A stretch of 43,284 nt of DNA from an uncultured Clostridia bacterium (GCA_944359935.1 CALVTD010000004.1:1-43284), one strand, 5' to 3'; counted from the first letter of the stretch, positions 5,479-13,500 are shown. Translations and numbers: made by a program. The notes: generated by a model from the sequence alone, not told the origin.

Positions 5479-8160
5479 TTATCTAGTTCTTTCAGTTTCG
5501 CTAACGCTTTCCTCAGCATGTTCATCGGTTGTTTTTTCTCGACTGTAAACCTCATTTTGTTCAAGTTGTTTTAAAACTTCTTTTTCTTCAATTTTTGCTC
5601 TTGTTTTATCGGCGACATTTCTTGGCAAGTTTCTTGACCTAAGTGCCGAGTCGTTTTCAAGTTTTTGTTCACGCCTTATAAGTTTCTTTAATTCTTCTGG
5701 GTCGTTTCCTTCTCGTTCAACAGCGGCATATGCGTCTTCCAGTTTTGCTCGTTCATCTATGAAGTTATTTGTCCATGTCAATGAAGCATCGTAATTTTCT
5801 GCCATATCCTTTGATCTGAGTGGATATTTTGTAGGGTCTGGATCATTCAAATAATTTGATAAATCTGATCCTAAAATTTCCTTATTATTAAAATCTTTGT
5901 CTTTAATCGCGTTAGAAATATCTTTTTGTGCATCTAATATATAATCCCTTTGATTTTGCGAACATGCTGACAAAAATTTTCTTGTTGCTTTTTCGCCACG
6001 CCTATACATAACACTTTGAGCGATTGGGTAGGAATAATCGGTGACGAACTCATCGCGAGCGTCATCTTTGATGCGGGAAATTTCCTCGGCAGTAAATTCT
6101 TTGTCAGGCTGCGCTTGTTGCTTCTCTTGCAACGCAAGTTCTGCTTTTTTGGCTGCAATTTGGTTAATCAATCTAAAATTGCCACCAGCCAGCGCATTAA
6201 AGTTTTCATCTTCAAGTTTTTGCGCTTTATTTAAGCGTTTGCGTTTTGTTTTTGCATCCATTGAACTGTTAAATGTTCTTAATTCTTCAATTTTTGCTTC
6301 ACGCTCTAAGAACTTCTCTGCTTGTCTTTCACGCCTTTTTTTGCGTTTTCTTTGAGCGGCGATTGATGCATTTAAGGTTGAATCAAAACTTGGTTTTCCG
6401 TCTATAAAGTTAGAGCCAAAATACAACGCTCCGCCTGCGCACAAACATCCAATTGCTGCTGGAACAAGTGCTGCAACGCCAGGAACCAAAACTGCTCCAA
6501 CCATTAAGAACAGGGCAGCAATCATGCCCAATGTGCCAATGGTTTTAAAAATTGGCCCCAACGAACTTGGTTGTTTTTCAACTTTAACATTTGGTGTTTC
6601 TTTTTTGCTAGGGTTACCTTCCGCAGGAGGTGTAGGTGGAGTTCCAGGCCCGCCAGTTTCGGCAGTAGCGGCCTCTTCAACAGGAGCATCTAGCGCTGCG
6701 GCTGCCGGAGCGGCAGAGGCATCAGGTGCCGCTGCATCATGTGCGTTTGCATCAGCCGCCGGGTCATCGCCTAAAATAGGCATATCGTTATCGGCGACGA
6801 TTCCTGCATCATCTACAACCTTAACTCCTTTTGAGCTCTCTGAGTCGTCTGGAACAGGACCTGGGTCTACTATTACAGCGTCAGGGTTGCTATCTTGGTT
6901 TAACGAATAAACGGTTTCATTTGCTGTGGATGTGACAATTTCAGCATAACCGGTATTGTCCGCCTGGTCTATTGATATGATTTCACTGATTTGCAATGGT
7001 TCACCTGCCGCAACAGAGGCGGAGACATGTTGCGGATATTCAAAGTTTACGGTTTCTCCAAATGCAAATTGTGAAACAGCATTAAGTATCTTAAAGTTTG
7101 CATCATTTTTGATTTCACCAGAGGCGTTTTTTGTAAATAAAATTGGCAATTCAAGTGAACGAGGCTTGCTTTTTGTGCCTACTTGAAAATCTATACCTAT
7201 ATCAAGAGGCTTGCTTTTTTCATAGGTGTATTCCAAGTTTGAAACAGGTTCAAAGGCTCCGTCATGGAAAACATAGTTTTTAAAACTGCGCTTTCCTGTT
7301 CTAACCCTTGCCATTATTAAAGAATTTTGAACAGCGCCGTTTTTGCCGTCGCCTTTAACAACTGGCGCATGAAAAATCTGCAAATCGCCATAATCTACCA
7401 CGCTGAAAGGTTGCTTTGAGTTTGATGCAGTGTTGATTTTTGCGTGGCAATGTGCAAGTGCAAGTAAAAATTCGGTTGAGTAAGTTGAAATTAAATGCTT
7501 TTGATTTAATTCGCCGGTTTTAGGGTCAATGCTGCCGATGTTTGCGTAAGTTGCCGAGGCATCAAAGCAATCCTTAACTAGCGCTGAGGAAAAGTTAAAG
7601 CCGAAAGTGGAGGTTGCTTCATTGCCAGTTGGGCGCCTTTGCAACACGGTTTTCTCGCCGGCAGTAATTTGCAATGCTCTCGCATTTGCGTGAATAACAA
7701 TCTTGTTTTCCTCTGTGCCTTTAAGTTGAATTTGAAAACCCTTTTGCCTTGTTGCGTTTGAAGAGTCTATCAAATCAATCTGCTCAATCTCAAAAGCATA
7801 AAACTTGTCAGTAACATCAATGTCCGCTTTTTTAACACCTTTCAGGGCATCAAGTTCGGTTTCTGACAAAATAGACTTTGGAATGCAAACATAGTTTTTG
7901 TCTTGCTTTTTAAAGCAACTTAGCATCAAAGTTTTTGCAGAAGAATCTGCAATAACCAATAGGTCGGTTGTGTCTGTATCAGCGCTTCTTGTTGTGTTGT
8001 CTATAATTTTATTTTTTTGCTCAAACAAAGTTTGGTTGCCTTCGGCATCCACAGAAGAATAAAAACTTGAAAAACCAACTGTGTTTATTGATTTGTCTGC
8101 GTTTGCAGAAGCATTAAACTTATCAAGTTCAACAGATTGTTTTTTATTAGACGAAGCCAT
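5479..8160 (-). CDS. Large membrane protein of unknown function (893 aa)
   Basis: First gene of the minus-strand operon. The ATG at 8160 follows AAGGAGG and a strong promoter. No signal peptide is seen. Residues 1-440 form a globular part rich in beta-like segments. About 455-530 is a low-complexity acidic, alanine- and proline-rich linker. About 538-590 holds two adjacent hydrophobic segments (TLGMIAALFLMVGAVLVPGV, then AAIGCLCAGGALYFG). From about 600 the tail is highly charged and helical, starting with a very basic patch (RKRKKRRERQ) and continuing with long Lys/Glu/Gln stretches. Two cytosolic parts linked by a membrane hairpin is the simplest reading. I recognise no family. It is cotranscribed with translation genes but shows no enzymatic motif; the low-complexity linker suggests a fast-evolving, lineage-specific protein. 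Confidence 0.8.
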   Translation of the reverse strand: MASSNKKQSVELDKFNASANADKSINTVGFSSFYSSVDAEGNQTLFEQKNKIIDNTTRSADTDTTDLLVIADSSAKTLMLSCFKKQDKNYVCIPKSILSETELDALKGVKKADIDVTDKFYAFEIEQIDLIDSSNATRQKGFQIQLKGTEENKIVIHANARALQITAGEKTVLQRRPTGNEATSTFGFNFSSALVKDCFDASATYANIGSIDPKTGELNQKHLISTYSTEFLLALAHCHAKINTASNSKQPFSVVDYGDLQIFHAPVVKGDGKNGAVQNSLIMARVRTGKRSFKNYVFHDGAFEPVSNLEYTYEKSKPLDIGIDFQVGTKSKPRSLELPILFTKNASGEIKNDANFKILNAVSQFAFGETVNFEYPQHVSASVAAGEPLQISEIISIDQADNTGYAEIVTSTANETVYSLNQDSNPDAVIVDPGPVPDDSESSKGVKVVDDAGIVADNDMPILGDDPAADANAHDAAAPDASAAPAAAALDAPVEEAATAETGGPGTPPTPPAEGNPSKKETPNVKVEKQPSSLGPIFKTIGTLGMIAALFLMVGAVLVPGVAALVPAAIGCLCAGGALYFGSNFIDGKPSFDSTLNASIAAQRKRKKRRERQAEKFLEREAKIEELRTFNSSMDAKTKRKRLNKAQKLEDENFNALAGGNFRLINQIAAKKAELALQEKQQAQPDKEFTAEEISRIKDDARDEFVTDYSYPIAQSVMYRRGEKATRKFLSACSQNQRDYILDAQKDISNAIKDKDFNNKEILGSDLSNYLNDPDPTKYPLRSKDMAENYDASLTWTNNFIDERAKLEDAYAAVEREGNDPEELKKLIRREQKLENDSALRSRNLPRNVADKTRAKIEEKEVLKQLEQNEVYSREKTTDEHAEESVSETERTR

Positions 8161-8187
8161 CTATCATCCTCCTTAGTTAATTAATTT

Positions 8188-8216
8188 ATTATAACCTAAA
8201 ATAGGCTAAAAGTCAA
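8188..8216 (-). promoter_or_regulatory. Promoter of the 893-aa/ychF/mrnC/rlmB/sigH operon
   Basis: On the minus strand TTGACT (8216-8211), 17-bp spacer, TATAAT (8193-8188); the start codon follows 28 bases later behind AAGGAGG. Divergent from secA. Confidence 0.8.
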
Positions 8217-8269
8217 CATTAGCAAAGGTTTTATTACCAAATATTGACAAAACATGGCAGCCAATATGC

Positions 8270-8297
8270 TTGACTAAATTAAAAATTTTAGTAAACT
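8270..8297 (+). promoter_or_regulatory. Probable secA promoter
   Basis: TTGACT (8270-8275), 16-bp spacer, TAAACT (8292-8297), then the TAGGAG Shine-Dalgarno sequence ten bases before the ATG at 8321. The -10 box is only moderate. A second TTGACA at 8244-8249 has no good partner. Confidence 0.5.
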
Positions 8298-8320
8298 TAA
8301 TGTATTAGGAGATTTTTTGT

Positions 8321-11035
8321 ATGGGCCTTTTTGGAAATGAAAACAAATCACAGGTTAAAAAGTTAAAGAAAATTGCAGACAAAGTTATCGCTTTGGAAGA
8401 TAAATATGCGGCCATGGATGATGAACAGTTGCAGTCGCAGACGCAGGTGTTAAAAGACAGGCTTAAAGCGGGTGAAACGCTGGATGGCATTTTGCCAGAT
8501 GCCTATGCGGTTGCGCGTGAGGCGGCAAGCAGAGTGCTGAACATGAAGCATTTCTATGTTCAAATTGTGGGTGGAATTGCTTTGCACCAAGGCAGAATTG
8601 CCGAGATGGCAACAGGTGAAGGTAAAACACTTGTTGCAACGCTTCCGGCATACTTAAACGCTCTTGCTGGCGAAGGCGTGCATGTTGTAACCGTCAATGA
8701 ATATCTTGCAAAGCGTGACGCTGAATGGATGGGCAAGGTTTACAAATTTTTGGGCCTCAGCGTGGGTGTTGTTGTGGCAAACATGCCAGAAGATAAAAAG
8801 CGCGCCGCTTACAACAGCGACATCACATATTGCACAAACAACGAACTTGGCTTTGACTATCTTCGCGACAACATGGCTGTTTCAAAAGATAGGCGCATGC
8901 AGCGCGGTCAAAGTTTTGCCATTGTCGATGAAGTGGACTCAATTTTGATTGACGAGGCAAGAACGCCGCTCATCATCAGTGGGCGCGGTGGAAAATCCAG
9001 CGACAACTACATCAACGCTCAAAAGTTTGCAAAAAGTTTGAAAAAAGACGCTGATATTGAAATAGACATAAAAACCAAACAAATAAACATGACTGAAAGC
9101 GGAATTCAAAAGGCCGAACGCTTTTTTGGTGTGGAAAATTTGGCAGATATTGAAAATTTGGAACTAAACCACTACATCAACAACGCTTTAAAGGCCAATT
9201 TCATCATGTTCCGTGATGAAAACTACATCGTCAAAGATGGCGAGGTTATAATTGTCGATGAGTTTACTGGAAGGTTGATGCCAGGCAGAAGGTTCAACGA
9301 TGGTCTGCATCAGGCGATTGAGGCCAAGGAAAATGTTGAAATCAAGGACGAAAACAAAACCCTTGCAACGATAACATTCCAAAACTATTTTAGGCTGTAT
9401 AAAAAACTTTCGGGTATGACAGGAACTGCCAAAACCGAAGAGGGCGAATTTAGAACAATTTACAGCCTGGATGTTGTAACCATTCCACCAAACCTGCCAA
9501 ACAAGCGTAAGGACGAGGCGGACATTGTCTACACCACTTACAACGGCAAAATCAAGGCCATTGTGGAAGAGATTGCACGCTGCCACGAGGCAGGCCAGCC
9601 AGTGCTGGTGGGCACAATTACAATTGACAAAAGTGAAGAACTGTCCAAAGCGCTCAAAGCCGCAAAAATTAAACACGTTGTGTTAAACGCAAAAAATCAT
9701 GAGCAGGAAAGTGCGATTGTTGCACAAGCGGGCAGAAAGGGCGCGGTAACCATTGCCACAAACATGGCGGGCAGAGGAACAGACATTTTGCTGGGTGGCA
9801 ACCCAGAGTTTATGGCGAAGAAAAAAATGCAGGATGAAAAATTCACTGACGAGCAAATTTCATATGCCACTGCTTTCAACCATGTTGATGACGAAGAACT
9901 TAACAAGGCAAGGGAAAGGTTTAACGCGCTTTACACCGAGTTTAAAAAACAAACCGATGAGGAAAAACAAGAGGTTATTAAACTTGGCGGCTTGCACATA
10001 GTTGGCACGGAGAGGCACGAGTCAAGAAGAATTGACAATCAGTTGCGAGGCCGTGCGGCAAGGCAAGGTGACCCGGGTTCCAGCGTATTCTTCTTGTCGC
10101 TTGAAGACGATTTGCTTAAACGCTTTGGCGGGGAAAGGCTGCAAAAAATTGCACAGGCGTTTAGGATTGACGAGGCCACACCAATTCAACTTAAAATTTT
10201 AACAAAACAAATTTCGGCAGCACAAAAGAAGATTGAAATTCAAAACTTCTCTGCAAGAAAAACTGTTTTGCAGTTTGACGATGTGATGAACGCACAGCGC
10301 AAAATCATATATGAAGAGCGCAACAAAGTGCTGGACGGTTTGCCAGTTCATGAGCAAATTATGGGTATGTTTCCAGACATCATCCACAAAATTGTGGAGG
10401 ACAACTTGGATGACGACAAGCCCTATTTTGAGTGGGACCTTGCGCCAATCAATGCCGATTTAGAGCGCGGCTGGTTTGAAAAAGGCAGCAATGTTGTGGA
10501 TGAAAAATTTGTTGAAGAGTGCGATGCAAGGGAGGTTGAAGAAAAACTTTTAAACCTCATCTACAAGCGCTATGCACAGCGTGAGGAAGAGGCAAAAGGG
10601 CTTAACATCAACTTTGAAAACATTGAAAGGTTTGTGCTTTTGAAAGTGGTTGATGCACATTGGATGAACCACATTGATGACATGCAAATTATGAAAAATG
10701 AAATGTTTTCAAGAAGTTATGGCAATCAAGATCCTGTGCTTGCCTACAAGCGTGAAGGCTTTGAACTTTTTGAAGAGATGATTGAAAAAATAAGAAAAAC
10801 CACCTGCCAAATTTTGCTTGCCAGCCATTTTCAGGTGGAGGGCGAAAGAAAGCCTGTTCCAAAACCAACTTTCACACCGATTGCAAGGAAAGAGCCTTTG
10901 CCGCAAGAAAAGCAGCAGGAAAAGCAAAAACCGGTTGTTCAAAAAACCGTTGTCAATGATGCTCCAAAAGTTGGGCGAAACGAACCTTGCCCATGCGGCA
11001 GCGGGAAGAAATATAAGAATTGCTGCGGCAAATAA
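8321..11035 (+). CDS. secA: Preprotein translocase ATPase SecA
   Basis: A 904-residue motor that pushes unfolded preproteins through SecYEG using ATP. Seen in order: the Walker A variant MATGEGKTLV (about residue 98); the DEAD-like DEVDSILIDEARTPLIISG; the preprotein-crosslinking region; the second motor domain with NMAGRGTDI and GRAARQGDPGSS; the helical scaffold; and a C-terminal SEC-C zinc motif, CPCGSGKKYKNCCGK, which in other species binds SecB or ribosomes. Length is normal. It is monocistronic here, divergent from the 893-aa operon; the massive exported protein at the end of the window would depend on it. SecE, its translocon partner, is encoded at 31025-31417. Confidence 0.97.
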   Translation: MGLFGNENKSQVKKLKKIADKVIALEDKYAAMDDEQLQSQTQVLKDRLKAGETLDGILPDAYAVAREAASRVLNMKHFYVQIVGGIALHQGRIAEMATGEGKTLVATLPAYLNALAGEGVHVVTVNEYLAKRDAEWMGKVYKFLGLSVGVVVANMPEDKKRAAYNSDITYCTNNELGFDYLRDNMAVSKDRRMQRGQSFAIVDEVDSILIDEARTPLIISGRGGKSSDNYINAQKFAKSLKKDADIEIDIKTKQINMTESGIQKAERFFGVENLADIENLELNHYINNALKANFIMFRDENYIVKDGEVIIVDEFTGRLMPGRRFNDGLHQAIEAKENVEIKDENKTLATITFQNYFRLYKKLSGMTGTAKTEEGEFRTIYSLDVVTIPPNLPNKRKDEADIVYTTYNGKIKAIVEEIARCHEAGQPVLVGTITIDKSEELSKALKAAKIKHVVLNAKNHEQESAIVAQAGRKGAVTIATNMAGRGTDILLGGNPEFMAKKKMQDEKFTDEQISYATAFNHVDDEELNKARERFNALYTEFKKQTDEEKQEVIKLGGLHIVGTERHESRRIDNQLRGRAARQGDPGSSVFFLSLEDDLLKRFGGERLQKIAQAFRIDEATPIQLKILTKQISAAQKKIEIQNFSARKTVLQFDDVMNAQRKIIYEERNKVLDGLPVHEQIMGMFPDIIHKIVEDNLDDDKPYFEWDLAPINADLERGWFEKGSNVVDEKFVEECDAREVEEKLLNLIYKRYAQREEEAKGLNINFENIERFVLLKVVDAHWMNHIDDMQIMKNEMFSRSYGNQDPVLAYKREGFELFEEMIEKIRKTTCQILLASHFQVEGERKPVPKPTFTPIARKEPLPQEKQQEKQKPVVQKTVVNDAPKVGRNEPCPCGSGKKYKNCCGK

Positions 11036-11036
11036 T

Positions 11037-11110
11037 CATGGAGACAACCAATTTTTAAACGCGGGCACGATGCTGTCGCACCTAACCGCTAAAAATTGGT
11101 TTTCTCCATG
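11037..11110. repeat. 21-bp inverted repeat directly after secA (hairpin or MITE-like)
   Basis: The arms 11037-11057 and 11090-11110 match in 20 of 21 positions, starting CATGGAGA and ending TCTCCATG, and enclose 32 bases rich in C and G. The left arm begins one base after the secA stop. The right arm is not followed by a T-run, so an ordinary terminator is not the obvious explanation. Confidence 0.7.
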
Positions 11111-11402
11111 AACCCCCTTCCGCCCCTCGGGCGAATTGCAACTTAATGCTTGTTTTCGCCTTTTGGCGAAAATCTGCGCGCGTGCAGTTGAATTCGCCCT
11201 CTCGCGGCCAAACGAAAATCGCGCTAACGCTGGCGATTTTGCCGCGGCTTAAAGAGGATGGGATTAAAAATGGACTCGCCTGGCGCTGAATAGGTGTTCG
11301 CAAATTTGTGTTGGTCGGGCAAAGCCCTTCTTCCAACAAAATTTGCTCCGAGATAAAAAATATCCCCAAATAAACGCCTATTCTGACTATCAGGAAGAAT
11401 AG
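11111..11402. other. Palindrome-dense gene-free region (candidate structured RNA or repeat element)
   Basis: No convincing gene lies between 11036 and 11438. Successive inverted repeats are: GGGCGAATTGCAACT (11129-11143) with AGTTGAATTCGCCC (11186-11199, one bulge), enclosing TTTTCGCC/GGCGAAAA (11153-11172) and CTGC/GCAG; CGCGGC (11203-11208) with GCCGCG (11241-11246), enclosing AAAATCGC/GCGATTTT; and GAATAGGTGTT (11288-11298) with AACGCCTATTC (11373-11383), enclosing GCAAATTTGTGTTGG (11300-11314) with CCAACAAAATTTGC (11333-11346) and GGGC/GCCC. CTATTCT (11378-11384) also pairs with AGAATAG (11396-11402). GC content is clearly higher than around it. Function unknown. Confidence 0.6.
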
Positions 11403-11438
11403 ATGTTTTTTTAAAAAATCTTTGTCAAAATTTAATAT

Positions 11439-11651
11439 ATGAGTAATCAAACTTTTGGACAAAGATTAAAAGAGGCGCGTTCTGATAAAAAAATAACGCA
11501 AATTGAACTTGCGCAGCAGTTAAAGGTTGACAAATCTACAATCGCAAAATACGAAACGGATAGAATTGAACCAAGTATTTCTATGTTGATTGCGATTGCA
11601 AAATTTTTTAATGTGTCAACCGATTATCTGTTAGGTTTATCTGACGACTAG
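11439..11651 (+). CDS. XRE-family transcriptional regulator (small, helix-turn-helix only)
   Basis: A 70-residue protein consisting of a single Cro/C1 helix-turn-helix: FGQRLKEARSDKKITQIELA, then QQLKVDKSTIAKYETDRIEP and FFNVSTDYLLGLSDD. The recognition helix is VDKSTIAKYETD. Such minimal XRE proteins bind operator palindromes as dimers. It is a close paralogue of the regulator at 11966. No clear Shine-Dalgarno sequence precedes the ATG. CTTTGTC (11420-11426) and GACAAAG (11458-11464) form an inverted repeat across the start codon that could be an autoregulatory site. The gene overlaps the convergent DUF6794-like gene by four bases. Confidence 0.85.
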   Translation: MSNQTFGQRLKEARSDKKITQIELAQQLKVDKSTIAKYETDRIEPSISMLIAIAKFFNVSTDYLLGLSDD

Positions 11652-11890
11652 TCTAATGTTGCGACTATGTCTAGCAATATTTTATCTGAAATAGTATCGA
11701 CTACTGTTGTGTGATAGTATTCACTCAGAATTTTTATATTTTTCGGCTTTTTATATAAGTACTTGTTACGAATATAAAGTCCTATGCCGAAATGCCATTT
11801 TATGATATCCACTTTTCTCATATTTTTTAAATCGTTTAAGTCTATATGTTTACTTATGTCTTTTTTGATTTTTTTTATTAGTTTTAACAT
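11648..11890 (-). CDS. DUF6794-like small protein
   Basis: An 80-residue protein starting MLKLIKKIKKDISKHIDLND at 11890, chosen because AAGGAG precedes it at a good distance; a longer frame to 11929 has no such site. The core KWHFGIGLYIRNKYLY followed by a C-terminal DTISDKILLDIVATL matches the pattern of DUF6794 (F-H-x-x-L-G-x-x-I-R-N ... D-x-x-S-x-x-I), a family of unknown function seen by eye only. It is divergently transcribed from the XRE gene at 11966 through a region with two palindromic operators, so it is probably repressed by one of the two regulators. Its family members are scattered in accessory DNA. Confidence 0.6.
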   Translation of the reverse strand: MLKLIKKIKKDISKHIDLNDLKNMRKVDIIKWHFGIGLYIRNKYLYKKPKNIKILSEYYHTTVVDTISDKILLDIVATLD

Positions 11891-11905
11891 TCCACTCCTT
11901 TTTTG

Positions 11906-11959
11906 CTGACCTATAATCAGAATTAACAAAATTATACTGATTTTCTGTCAGAATGTAAA
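11906..11959 (-). promoter_or_regulatory. Twin 15-bp operators CTGA-N7-TCAG over the divergent promoter
   Basis: CTGACCTATAATCAG (11906-11920) and CTGATTTTCTGTCAG (11937-11951) share the half-sites CTGA/TCAG with seven-base spacers, 31 bp (about three helical turns) apart. A minus-strand promoter TTTACA (11959-11954), 17 bp, TATAAT (11936-11931) is overlapped by the second site and followed by the first. This fits repression of the DUF6794-like gene by an XRE dimer, possibly bound cooperatively. Confidence 0.65.
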
Positions 11960-11965
11960 GCAGAA

Positions 11966-12169
11966 ATGGAAAGTTTTGGTAGCAGAATGAAATATTTACG
12001 AGAAGAAAAAGGGTTGACGCAAACACAGTTAGCCAAACTTTTATTTATTGATAAGTCTACAATCGCAAAATATGAAACTGACAAAATACAACCCAGCATT
12101 TACATTTTAAAAGAGGTGGCGAAGGTCTTTAACGTGTCAACTGATTATATGCTTGGGCTAGAAGACTAA
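11966..12169 (+). CDS. XRE-family transcriptional regulator, paralogue of 11439-11651
   Basis: A 67-residue Cro/C1 helix-turn-helix protein: FGSRMKYLREEKGLTQTQLA, then KLLFIDKSTIAKYETDKIQP and VFNVSTDYMLGLED. The recognition helix IDKSTIAKYETD is almost identical to that of the neighbouring XRE protein, so both may read similar operators. The ATG lies 14 bases after the second CTGA-N7-TCAG palindrome and seven bases after the -35 box of the divergent promoter, so binding there would also control its own expression. The Shine-Dalgarno sequence is poor (GTAAAGCAG). A strong terminator follows immediately. Confidence 0.85.
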   Translation: MESFGSRMKYLREEKGLTQTQLAKLLFIDKSTIAKYETDKIQPSIYILKEVAKVFNVSTDYMLGLED

Positions 12170-12170
12170 A

Positions 12171-12196
12171 AAAAGAGTTAAAATCTTAACTCTTTT
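12171..12196. terminator. Bidirectional terminator after the second XRE gene
   Basis: AAAAGAGTTAA (12171-12181) pairs perfectly with TTAACTCTTTT (12186-12196) around a four-base loop, with T- and A-rich flanks. It serves the XRE gene and the convergent minus-strand gene ending at 12216. A low-complexity TTATTTTA tract (12193-12233) runs on into the 3' end of that gene. Confidence 0.85.
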
Positions 12197-12215
12197 ATTT
12201 TATTATTTTATTATT

Positions 12216-12701
12216 TTATTGTTTTATTATTTTAACATCTTTTATTTTCACAGGTATGCAATCGCCATAATAATTGCCTTTTTTATCAATGCCAGAAAAA
12301 TCCACTTCAACGCAATTTGCAACGATTTTATCGCTCATAATGCAGCCTTTGTCTCCTTTGTGAATGCCGAATTTAGTATATTTTTCGTCCTCTACCAAAA
12401 GTTCTACTATTTGATAGGCTGAAATTTGAGGAGTTGTTAAAAAATTTTTAGCATTTCTTAAAATTTTTTCTTCAAATTTTAAAAAATCTTGGCGTAATTG
12501 TTCAGGAAGTGTTTGATTTTCCACAACCAAATCATTCTTATTGATATTCACAATCGCATAATCTTTTGTATCTAAATTATTGAAAAATAAAACTTCAACA
12601 CAATCTCTTATTCTAAAAATAATGCCGCGCATGTCTTTTTGCAAATTATTTTGTTTGTAAGGTGTTTCATTAACCAATTTGACTATATCGTATTTTTTCA
12701 T
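12216..12701 (-). CDS. Two-domain DUF4926-like protein, possible immunity protein
   Basis: A 161-residue protein containing two related modules. Residues 1-60 run MKKYDIVKLVNETPYKQNNL to a KDMRGIIFRI...VEVLFF stretch. Residues about 95-158 run YQIVELLVEDEKYTKFGIHK, then GDKGCIMSDKIVANCVEVDF, and end PVKIKDVKIIK. Both have the order Y-x-I-V-x-L, loop, K-x-x-x-G-x-I, V-E-V-x-F of small SH3-like DUF4926-type proteins, which suggests an internal duplication. The gene overlaps the upstream 194-aa gene by four bases (ATGA), so the pair is translationally coupled. Placement directly downstream of a toxin-like gene makes an immunity role plausible, by inference only. Confidence 0.65.
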   Translation of the reverse strand: MKKYDIVKLVNETPYKQNNLQKDMRGIIFRIRDCVEVLFFNNLDTKDYAIVNINKNDLVVENQTLPEQLRQDFLKFEEKILRNAKNFLTTPQISAYQIVELLVEDEKYTKFGIHKGDKGCIMSDKIVANCVEVDFSGIDKKGNYYGDCIPVKIKDVKIIKQ

Positions 12702-13282
12702 TTAACCCATCCTCCGAACGGCGTTGTATTTTGTAATTTTCCCTCTGGATAAATCATCCAGCCTGAATAGAATGTAATACCTTTTATGGTTATTGGTATG
12801 GCAATTCTTTGCCCGCATTCATCTAAACTTTTTAAAATATAATTGCCATGTAAGTATTGTTCTTCTGCCTGTCTGCAAAATTCAAGTTGTAAGTACGCTG
12901 CATCATCTTTATCAAAACCTAAACTTTCAAACAGCTCTTTTTTACCTTTTGAAGTTTCGTCATCTTTAAAGATATATTCTGTAAATTTTCTTATGTCGCA
13001 TTCTGCATGTATATGGTTACTAACAATATTGATAGAAATAACTTTTTTCATGCAATCGCAATTATCGTGTTGAGGCTGAGAGGGAATCTTATCTGCAAAG
13101 AAATAGCATCCAGACAATGCGGTGCATTTTGAGCAGTGACCCAATAGCTGCATAAGAGCACGCAAAATTTCTCTAAACCAGTCTGGTTGATTCAGGATGC
13201 CTGGATGCACCCATTCATACCATTGATTTAAAAAAACATTGCCCTTATTATCTATTTTGATTAAATTATCAAACATTCCCAT
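12698..13282 (-). CDS. DUF6883-like protein with Cys-rich linker, possible toxin
   Basis: A 194-residue protein without signal peptide. AAGGAG lies 11 bases before the ATG. Residues about 45-80 contain four or five cysteines (HCSKCTALSGCYFF ... NCDC) in the style of linkers of phage head-associated and polymorphic toxins. Residues about 95-194 (IRKFTEYIFKDDETSKGKKE, then LFESLGFDKDDAAYL, IAIPITIKGITFYSGWMIYP and TTPFGGW) resemble DUF6883, a domain found at toxin C-termini. Together with the coupled downstream gene this looks like an orphan effector/immunity pair, but no catalytic residue can be assigned and an uncharacterised housekeeping role is not excluded. Confidence 0.6.
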   Translation of the reverse strand: MGMFDNLIKIDNKGNVFLNQWYEWVHPGILNQPDWFREILRALMQLLGHCSKCTALSGCYFFADKIPSQPQHDNCDCMKKVISINIVSNHIHAECDIRKFTEYIFKDDETSKGKKELFESLGFDKDDAAYLQLEFCRQAEEQYLHGNYILKSLDECGQRIAIPITIKGITFYSGWMIYPEGKLQNTTPFGGWVK

Positions 13283-13400
13283 TATATCAAATTCTCCTTT
13301 TAAAAATCAAAAATCGAAACATAATTTCAAATTTTTTTAAGTTTAATACCAAAATTTGCAATGATAAATATTTAGTGCCAAAATTATAGTTCAAAAACAC

Positions 13401-13429
13401 TTGCACTGTAAAAATTTTTGTGTTATACT
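13401..13429 (+). promoter_or_regulatory. Promoter of rpsF-ssb-rpsR-rpmE
   Basis: TTGCAC (13401-13406), 17-bp spacer, TATACT (13424-13429). The start site would be near 13436, giving a leader of about 65 bases before rpsF. Confidence 0.75.
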
Positions 13430-13452
13430 ATGCCAGTCGATAAAAAATCCTT

Positions 13453-13473
13453 GCTCTTTTTATGGAAAAGAGC
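13453..13473 (+). promoter_or_regulatory. Leader hairpin of rpsF operon (possible S6:S18 autoregulatory element)
   Basis: GCTCTTTT (13453-13460) pairs with AAAAGAGC (13466-13473) around a five-base loop, in the mRNA leader between the promoter and the rpsF Shine-Dalgarno sequence. Bacterial rpsF operons often carry an S6:S18-binding leader; whether this hairpin has that element's conserved bulge could not be confirmed. Confidence 0.4.
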
Positions 13474-13500
13474 CAAATTTGTCCAAAAGGAGGAAAAAAT

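Noticed and set aside
11082..11462. 126-aa minus-strand open frame over the palindrome region
   Set aside because: It runs through all the inverted repeats, has no ribosome-binding site, overlaps the XRE promoter and has an odd composition; the DNA is better explained as structured non-coding.
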